Below are positions 22,735 through 27,125 of a DNA stretch of 27,125 nt, one piece after another. The stretch spans positions 1-27,125 of the forward strand of contig NZ_JBHTKJ010000048.1 in NCBI RefSeq assembly GCF_042675965.1, in the 5' to 3' direction. The notes below the pieces were generated by a model, which did no database searches, was not told the DNA's origin, and saw only the letters and a list, made by a program, of their open reading frames with translations. The stretch comes from Virgibacillus_R byunsanensis (lineage in GTDB: Bacteria > Bacillota > Bacilli > Bacillales > Amphibacillaceae). The translations under genes and the position numbers were made by a program. Numbering within the stretch: the first letter of the stretch is position 1; each line of letters opens with the position of its first letter.

Positions 22735-23736
22735 TCAATCAGACTTTTTGTTTTTCGTTTTAATTTTCTTCTTACTATTTTTCCGACTGCTTTCTTCAGT
22801 TTCTATATCCTGGCTCTCATCTTTAGTTTGATTCTGACTCTCTTCAACCGTTTCTACAGGACTTTCACTTACATCTACACCTCTTAAATAAGCTAGTATC
22901 TCTTCTTTTATATCATCCCTTTGTAAGGCAAAATCCAATGTTGCCTTAACAAATCCTATTTTATCACCAATATCATAGCGACTTCCCTCAAAGTTATAAG
23001 CTAGAACCGACTGTCTTTTATTAAGCTCATTAATAGCATCCGTTAATTGTAATTCTTTTCCCTCTTCCATTGGAAGACTTTCAAGAATATCAAATATCTC
23101 TGGCCTTAATATATAACGACCTATGATCGCATAATTTGATGGGGCACTGTCTATGCTCGGTTTTTCTACCATTGAATCAATAGTTAACAGGTTAGGATCG
23201 ATATTTGTCCCTTTTGTTTTAATAATTCCATATTTGCTAACTTGACTTTTGGGAACGTTTTGAACAGCTACTACCGAACTATTATAATAGTTAAAAACAT
23301 TGATAATTTGCTTTAAGCACGGCGTTTGGGACATAACGACGTCGTCTCCTAGCAAAACAGCAAAAGGCTCATTGCCAATAAAGCTTCTAGCGCAAAGCAC
23401 GGCATGTCCAAGCCCTTTTGGATCCTGTTGCCTGACGTAATAGATATTTACTAAATTTGATATCTTTTGAACTTCTTCTAATACAGCTAGCTGATTTTTT
23501 ATAAATAATACATCTTCTAACTCGTAGGCTTTATCAAAGTGATCTTCTATTGACCTCTTTCCTCTACCAATTACAATGACAATTTCTTCAATCCCCGATG
23601 CAACAGCTTCCTCGACAATATATTGAATAGTTGGTTTATCAACAATTGGGATCATTTCCTTTGGCTGCACTTTAGTTGCTGGTAAAAGACGTGTTCCTAG
23701 GCCAGCAGCGAGAATTATAGCCTTTCGAATGTTCAT
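22735..23736 (-). CDS. gtaB: UTP-glucose-1-phosphate uridylyltransferase with charged tail
   Basis: GtaB/GalU, 333 residues. It makes UDP-glucose from glucose-1-phosphate and UTP. The activating motif A-A-G-L-G-T-R-L-L-P-A-T-K and P-K-E-M-I-P-I-V-D-K-P are intact, as are G-L-G-H-A-V, L-G-D-D and V-E-K-P. The enzyme body ends near residue 288, at about normal GtaB length (292 in B. subtilis). It is followed by an extra 45-residue tail, first acidic and Ser-rich (289-317), then basic (K-N-S-K-K-K-I-K-T-K-N-K-K-S-D). AAAGGAG lies eight bases before the ATG. First gene of a gtaB-ugd pair, preceded by a terminator that closes the upstream operon. Confidence 0.94.
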   Translation of the reverse strand: MNIRKAIILAAGLGTRLLPATKVQPKEMIPIVDKPTIQYIVEEAVASGIEEIVIVIGRGKRSIEDHFDKAYELEDVLFIKNQLAVLEEVQKISNLVNIYYVRQQDPKGLGHAVLCARSFIGNEPFAVLLGDDVVMSQTPCLKQIINVFNYYNSSVVAVQNVPKSQVSKYGIIKTKGTNIDPNLLTIDSMVEKPSIDSAPSNYAIIGRYILRPEIFDILESLPMEEGKELQLTDAINELNKRQSVLAYNFEGSRYDIGDKIGFVKATLDFALQRDDIKEEILAYLRGVDVSESPVETVEESQNQTKDESQDIETEESSRKNSKKKIKTKNKKSD

Positions 23737-23866
23737 TATTCTTGCTCCTTTCTTACTCTTTTATATTCAACTGGACTAGTTTTGGAACGTTGAAGGCCTA
23801 TCAGTAATAGAAATTGGCGATTGTCCTTGAGTCATTAGTAGTCATACTAGTCTGTTGAACTAGTAA

Positions 23867-23894
23867 AACTCCTTACCCTACTGGGAAAGGAGTT
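23867..23894 (-). terminator. Terminator after the HipA-like gene
   Basis: AACTCCTT (23867-23874) pairs with AAGGAGTT (23887-23894), with TTTT following on the minus strand. It divides the kinase-glycosyltransferase operon from gtaB-ugd. A nearby TACTAGT/ACTAGTA pair (23845-23865) is a possible operator for gtaB. Confidence 0.75.
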
Positions 23895-23910
23895 CATGGT
23901 AATACATGTG

Positions 23911-24669
23911 TTACGCCTTATATGTTTTATTTAAAAACAATTTCATCATCCTAGGAAGTACTTTATCACGACGTTTTAGCAGCGTGGTAACAATCGCTTT
24001 TTTTTCCTCTTTTGTTACCATCCAATCATCAGGAATTAACGTAACAATTTCCTCCATCAGTAAGATTGGAATCGTCTGAATAATTTCAACTTGTTTACGA
24101 AAGTCTTCCTCATCTTTAATAAAATTTGCCATCAATTGATGTGTAGCACTTTTCATTAAATCTAATGACAGGTTTTCTAATTCAGACTCAACCCAATTGT
24201 AACCACCTAGAATTTCCGCGTGATCTATGGCCCATAACCGATAAACGCTCTCCTGTTCCGCACACAGTAATATGTTTTTTCGAGTTCGGTCTCCATTACA
24301 AAGCCAGTAATCAAAGACGATAATACTAGCTAATGACTGATAGTTTATAATCTCAGGAACAGAAGAAACTTTGTGTGCATCCATGCACCCAGATACGTAC
24401 AACGAAGCAAATTGATGTTGTGTAGTACTCATCTCTTTTAATTCAGGTATTTGAGAAGAGAATTCTTGTGGGATTTGTACGATTTTGGCATATGGAATTG
24501 GTAGTCCAATATAACGGCCTAAACAATAGCCAATCCATTCGTTACACAGAGATTTTTCAAATCCTGGTTGAAAATATTTCACTACATATTCTCTATTGTC
24601 ATTAAACCTAATTAAATGTGCATTTGACTTACCTTCTAGTTTTTTAAGATATGCAACTGGCTTAATCAT
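23911..24669 (-). CDS. HipA-like kinase-fold protein
   Basis: 252 residues from the ATG at 24669 (MIKPVAYLKKLEGKSNAHL), nine bases after GGAG; a longer open frame upstream lies inside the glycosyltransferase gene. The pattern Y-V-V-K-Y-F (Lys31), D-Y-W-L-C-N-G-D-R-T-R-K-N (Asp127, Asn132) and W-A-I-D-H-A-E (Asp149) matches the ATP-binding Lys, catalytic loop and metal Asp of HipA-type kinases (HipA_2-like family, from memory). There is no HipB-like DNA-binding partner, so a toxin role is unlikely. It overlaps the glycosyltransferase end by eight bases. By analogy with CotS beside CotSA in B. subtilis it may modify a glycan or a coat protein. The substrate is unknown. Confidence 0.78.
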   Translation of the reverse strand: MIKPVAYLKKLEGKSNAHLIRFNDNREYVVKYFQPGFEKSLCNEWIGYCLGRYIGLPIPYAKIVQIPQEFSSQIPELKEMSTTQHQFASLYVSGCMDAHKVSSVPEIINYQSLASIIVFDYWLCNGDRTRKNILLCAEQESVYRLWAIDHAEILGGYNWVESELENLSLDLMKSATHQLMANFIKDEEDFRKQVEIIQTIPILLMEEIVTLIPDDWMVTKEEKKAIVTTLLKRRDKVLPRMMKLFLNKTYKA

Positions 24670-25765
24670 GATCGTCCACTCCAGCATTTTTGATGAGCTT
24701 TTGTAACAAATCAACATATTGCTCTGCAACCACACCAATTTCAAACTTATGATAAACGTGTTGAATAGCTGATTCTGACATGTTAGCATGGAGATCTGAA
24801 TTATCTAGGATTGTGTAGATTTGCGTTACTGCATCCTCAACATTTTGTCCCCGGTAGAGAAGCCCGGTTTTCCCTTTATCAACTAGTTCTGTTATTGGCA
24901 TTATATTGGAGGCCACAACAGGTACACCGCAAACCATTGATTCAATAAAGGTATTACCAAATGATTCTGATTTTGTGGTTGCGAGGGTACAACCGCCAGA
25001 TTGACGAATCTTCGCATAAACGTGTGGCATTTGTTGATAAGGAATGACAGGGTACCACTTAATGATGTCGGTAAGATCCTCCTCTTGCCATCTTTTTTTA
25101 AATTCTTCTCGCTGGACACTTTGCGCCCCTCCAACGACCCAAATTTCAATATCATTGCGTTCTTTTTTAATCCATTTGGCAACCTCTATTAACATCTGCC
25201 AGTTTTTACGTTTGTCCACTCTACCTATCCATCCAATAACCTTTTTATTCTTAGGTAATATAGGATCTTTGTTAAAATCTACTTCTTCAGAGGATAAAGC
25301 GCGGAAAAATGACGTATCTACACCGTTATAAATAACGTTTATGGGTATATTTTCAGTCAATATAGAGACTAAACGTTTCTGATAATGTGAAGGAACATTA
25401 ATCGATACCGGTTCAATACCCTTGAAAGATTTTAAGTGGGGTTGTAGTTTAATGAGCTCTGGTGTTCTGGCTTCTATAATGATAGGTCCTTGAAATTTTG
25501 CTTTTCGGATCCATTTATAAGCAGCACTTGTGTCGATAACGATTATGGCATCGTAATTATTTTCTTGGATAATCTTTATGATTTCCTGTTTATCTTTCGT
25601 TAAATATACTGGGGCAATATCCTCCATAATATGACGACCACCATGATCTGTTGTATAGAGGAATTCTGTATCAATTCCATGTTTCTTAAAATAGATGGAA
25701 CGATTTCGCCATCCGGCATTCACCCCGCCAACTGTGAGCAAACGCCAGATTACTAACACTTTCAT
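24662..25765 (-). CDS. Glycosyltransferase family 4 protein
   Basis: 367 residues, GT-B fold, retaining type. The N-terminal domain starts MKVLVIWRLLTVGGVNAGWRN. The C-terminal domain has V-I-G-W-I-G-R-V-D-K-R-K-N-W (nucleotide-sugar domain entry) and the signature T-K-S-E-S-F-G-N-T-F-I-E-S-M-V-C-G-V-P-V-V-A-S, whose E-x7-E acidic pair contacts the donor. GAGGAG precedes the ATG by eight bases. It lies between a Ser/Thr-kinase-like gene (28 bases upstream) and the HipA-like gene (overlapping), so the three form an operon. Acceptor and donor are not known; UDP-glucose or a derivative from GtaB/Ugd nearby is an inference. Confidence 0.9.
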   Translation of the reverse strand: MKVLVIWRLLTVGGVNAGWRNRSIYFKKHGIDTEFLYTTDHGGRHIMEDIAPVYLTKDKQEIIKIIQENNYDAIIVIDTSAAYKWIRKAKFQGPIIIEARTPELIKLQPHLKSFKGIEPVSINVPSHYQKRLVSILTENIPINVIYNGVDTSFFRALSSEEVDFNKDPILPKNKKVIGWIGRVDKRKNWQMLIEVAKWIKKERNDIEIWVVGGAQSVQREEFKKRWQEEDLTDIIKWYPVIPYQQMPHVYAKIRQSGGCTLATTKSESFGNTFIESMVCGVPVVASNIMPITELVDKGKTGLLYRGQNVEDAVTQIYTILDNSDLHANMSESAIQHVYHKFEIGVVAEQYVDLLQKLIKNAGVDDHD

Positions 25766-25793
25766 CTTAGTTTCTCCTCACTTAGAATTTAAT

Positions 25794-26840
25794 TTACCTT
25801 CTTCTTTTACTTTTAGGAGGGTTCGCGTTTCGACGTCTGTTTTTACCTTGTGGCTTAGGTCTTCCACTACTACTCTTTTTACCTTTGTTGTTTTTATAGT
25901 CATTTTCTTTTTTACTGTCTTTTAGGTTCTTAGAATTTTTATATCTTTTATTGATTACCTTTCTATTATTGCTTCTTTGATTACCCTTGTCTTTCTCTTT
26001 GTATTTCAATTCATATTTATCCCAATACTCATCAATTTCTTCTTTTACGGTATCCGGATTATAACCACGTGCAAGCATCGTTTTGACCCATTCTTCCTTA
26101 AATACTTTGTGCATTAAACTCTCCAGTTGAAAAGCATATAATTTGTTATCCTCATTGGTTAATAGCTTATTACTAGACGTTTTCAACTTCGCAGTATCTG
26201 TTGTAACTGGTATCAGTTTTTGGTAAATTTCCCGTGATAGTTCTTCCATATGGATATAATGCTTCCACTCGTCATACAATTCCGGAGAAAGTGATTGTAC
26301 ATGCGTTAAAAATAATTCTTTATATTCTTCACCAAGAGAAGTCAATAATTTCCGGGGGTAAGGATACACACGGTCACGCCATACTGCTCTAGCTACATCA
26401 ATTACTTTCAAACTACCATCAGGTTGTAGGAAAATTTGCCTTTTATGATGGTCAATTCGATCATAACCAATTTTTTTAAACGTTATTAACATGTCAATTA
26501 GTTTTAAAGAGAGTTCCTCCGTTAGCGTCTGCGATTGCAAGTATTCACGTATATCTACCCCTCTAATAAACTCCATTGCAATATAAAGCGATCCTTTTGC
26601 ATAGATCAATGGAAATAGACCTGTTTTTTGCCCCAATGATAAGGCATAGTGCTCCCGATCACAGTCTTCGTAATTCCCAAATACTTTCACACATATATCG
26701 TCTGTAAATTTAAAAACTGCACCTTGACGTCCCTTACCAATCATTTCCAATGGTGAGTCATTAACTACTCCCACATCAGCATTATCCAAGTTAGTGACTT
26801 GAATTTCTTTAATGCACCGTTTCAGGTACTTCGTATCCAT
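25794..26840 (-). CDS. Ser/Thr-kinase-like protein with long basic tail
   Basis: 348 residues. The N-terminal half has a protein-kinase pattern: glycine loop G-K-G-R-Q-G-A-V-F (35-43), Lys52 in V-K-V-F, R-I-D-H-H-K-R-Q-I-F-L (Asp130, Lys133, Gln135) where H-R-D-x-K-x-x-N is usual, and V-I-D-V-A (Asp148) in place of D-F-G. This compact form resembles the B. subtilis YbdM/YrzF kinases. Residues about 281-348 form a disordered tail rich in Lys, Asn and Arg, ending P-K-S-K-R-R-R, possibly binding RNA, DNA or anionic polymer. AGAGGAA lies before the ATG. First gene of the operon with the glycosyltransferase. Activity is plausible but unproven. Confidence 0.82.
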   Translation of the reverse strand: MDTKYLKRCIKEIQVTNLDNADVGVVNDSPLEMIGKGRQGAVFKFTDDICVKVFGNYEDCDREHYALSLGQKTGLFPLIYAKGSLYIAMEFIRGVDIREYLQSQTLTEELSLKLIDMLITFKKIGYDRIDHHKRQIFLQPDGSLKVIDVARAVWRDRVYPYPRKLLTSLGEEYKELFLTHVQSLSPELYDEWKHYIHMEELSREIYQKLIPVTTDTAKLKTSSNKLLTNEDNKLYAFQLESLMHKVFKEEWVKTMLARGYNPDTVKEEIDEYWDKYELKYKEKDKGNQRSNNRKVINKRYKNSKNLKDSKKENDYKNNKGKKSSSGRPKPQGKNRRRNANPPKSKRRR

Positions 26841-26940
26841 ACTTATGTTCCTCTCATCTAATATTAGGCATCTTTTTACCCCCTACTATAGTTAATTCAA
26901 AACCGTCCTAAAATGTAAGGGTTAGAACCTATTAACGTAA

Positions 26941-26948
26941 AATGTATG
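26941..26948 (-). promoter_or_regulatory. Possible sigma-E -10 box for the kinase-glycosyltransferase operon
   Basis: CATACATT on the minus strand fits the sigma-E -10 consensus CATACANT perfectly, about 100 bases before the kinase ATG. No good -35 is seen 13-15 bases upstream, so this remains weak. Confidence 0.22.
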
Positions 26949-27008
26949 TATTCAATAGATGAATAGGGTGAGGTTGAATATAAGAAATAGAAGTAACCTA
27001 CAACGTTA

Positions 27009-27042
27009 TTAGAAAACTTGGCTTATCGCCAAGCCTTAATGG
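27009..27042. repeat. Left part of dispersed TTAGAAAACTTGGC repeat, cut by the intron
   Basis: TTAGAAAACTTGGCTTATCG followed by CCAAGCCTTAATGG, matching 15869-15900 and, in part, 1123. The expected right part of the repeat (GTTGCACTTATG...) is replaced at 27043 by intron sequence. Confidence 0.55.
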
Positions 27043-27125
27043 GTCAAGTAGGAGGGGGCCTTTCCTCAAGGATTGTGTCCCGCCCCCCTCACAGATCCGT
27101 GCGGGCGCAATTAACGCACACGGCT
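27043..27125 (-). mobile_element. 3' end of a group II intron (domains V and VI)
   Basis: On the minus strand the window edge begins AGCCGTGTGCG...CGCACGGATC, a domain V-like hairpin with the catalytic AGC triad. It is followed by domain VI (GAGGGGGGCGGGACACAATC, then CTTGAGGAAAGGCCCCC) and the 3' end TCCTACTTGAC, which has the branch-point A context and terminal AC of group II introns. The reverse-transcriptase gene would lie beyond 27125. The apical loop reads UUAAUU where GAAA is usual. Confidence 0.72.

Noticed and set aside
23911..24789. HipA-like gene as a persistence toxin
   Set aside because: There is no HipB-type antitoxin next to it, and it is embedded in a glycosyltransferase operon.

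Overview
The window is low-GC DNA from an endospore-forming member of the Bacillaceae, most like Oceanobacillus, Virgibacillus or a related salt-tolerant genus. The basis is strong AGGAGG ribosome-binding sites, the sporulation trio SpoVR/YhbH/PrkA, paired TrhP1/TrhP2 U32 proteins, a Bacillus-type OpuAC and dispersed Bacillaceae-type palindromic repeats. The genus is an inference.

Layout. (1) 1-66: right end of an IS200/IS605-type element (last codons of tnpB and the 3' hairpin of its guide RNA). (2) 198-1103: orphan glycine-betaine-binding lipoprotein OpuAC. (3) 1606-4580: complete spoVR, preceded by a decayed duplicate of its 3' end, with a RelE-type toxin-antitoxin pair and a small broken membrane-peptide gene between the copies. 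(4) 4748-6583: membrane PAS-GGDEF-EAL cyclic-di-GMP protein. (5) 6635-8802: trhP1-trhP2, tRNA hydroxylation. (6) 8947-12346: a small hypothetical, a Sir2 deacylase, two overlapping membrane proteins (one of CBO0543 type) and a TraB-family membrane protein. (7) 12409-13112: a composite palindromic repeat with no supportable gene. (8) 13305-14862: a hypothetical gene and yhbH. (9) 14946-18634: a decaying acyl-CoA/lipid-catabolism operon. A TetR regulator, an SDR dehydrogenase and a thioesterase look intact; the acyl-CoA dehydrogenase, phosphotransferase and quinone-oxidoreductase-like genes are pseudogenes. (10) 18665-18910: a second copy of the palindromic repeat. (11) 19107-21286: a 56-residue protein and prkA. 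(12) 21411-26840: ugd, gtaB, a HipA-like kinase-fold protein, a GT4 glycosyltransferase and a Ser/Thr-kinase-like protein with a basic tail, proposed here as a surface- or spore-glycan locus. (13) 27009-27125: a dispersed repeat adjoining the 3' end (domains V-VI) of a group II intron that runs out of the window.

How the genes fit together. spoVR, yhbH and prkA encode functional partners (as YcgB, YeaH and YeaG do in enterics), and each has an upstream sequence resembling a sigma-E promoter. gtaB and ugd would make UDP-glucose and then UDP-glucuronate, possible donors for the neighbouring glycosyltransferase. Several pseudogenes appear to have arisen by deletion between very short direct repeats, together with frameshifts and small insertions, so this is an actively eroding, repeat-rich part of the chromosome.
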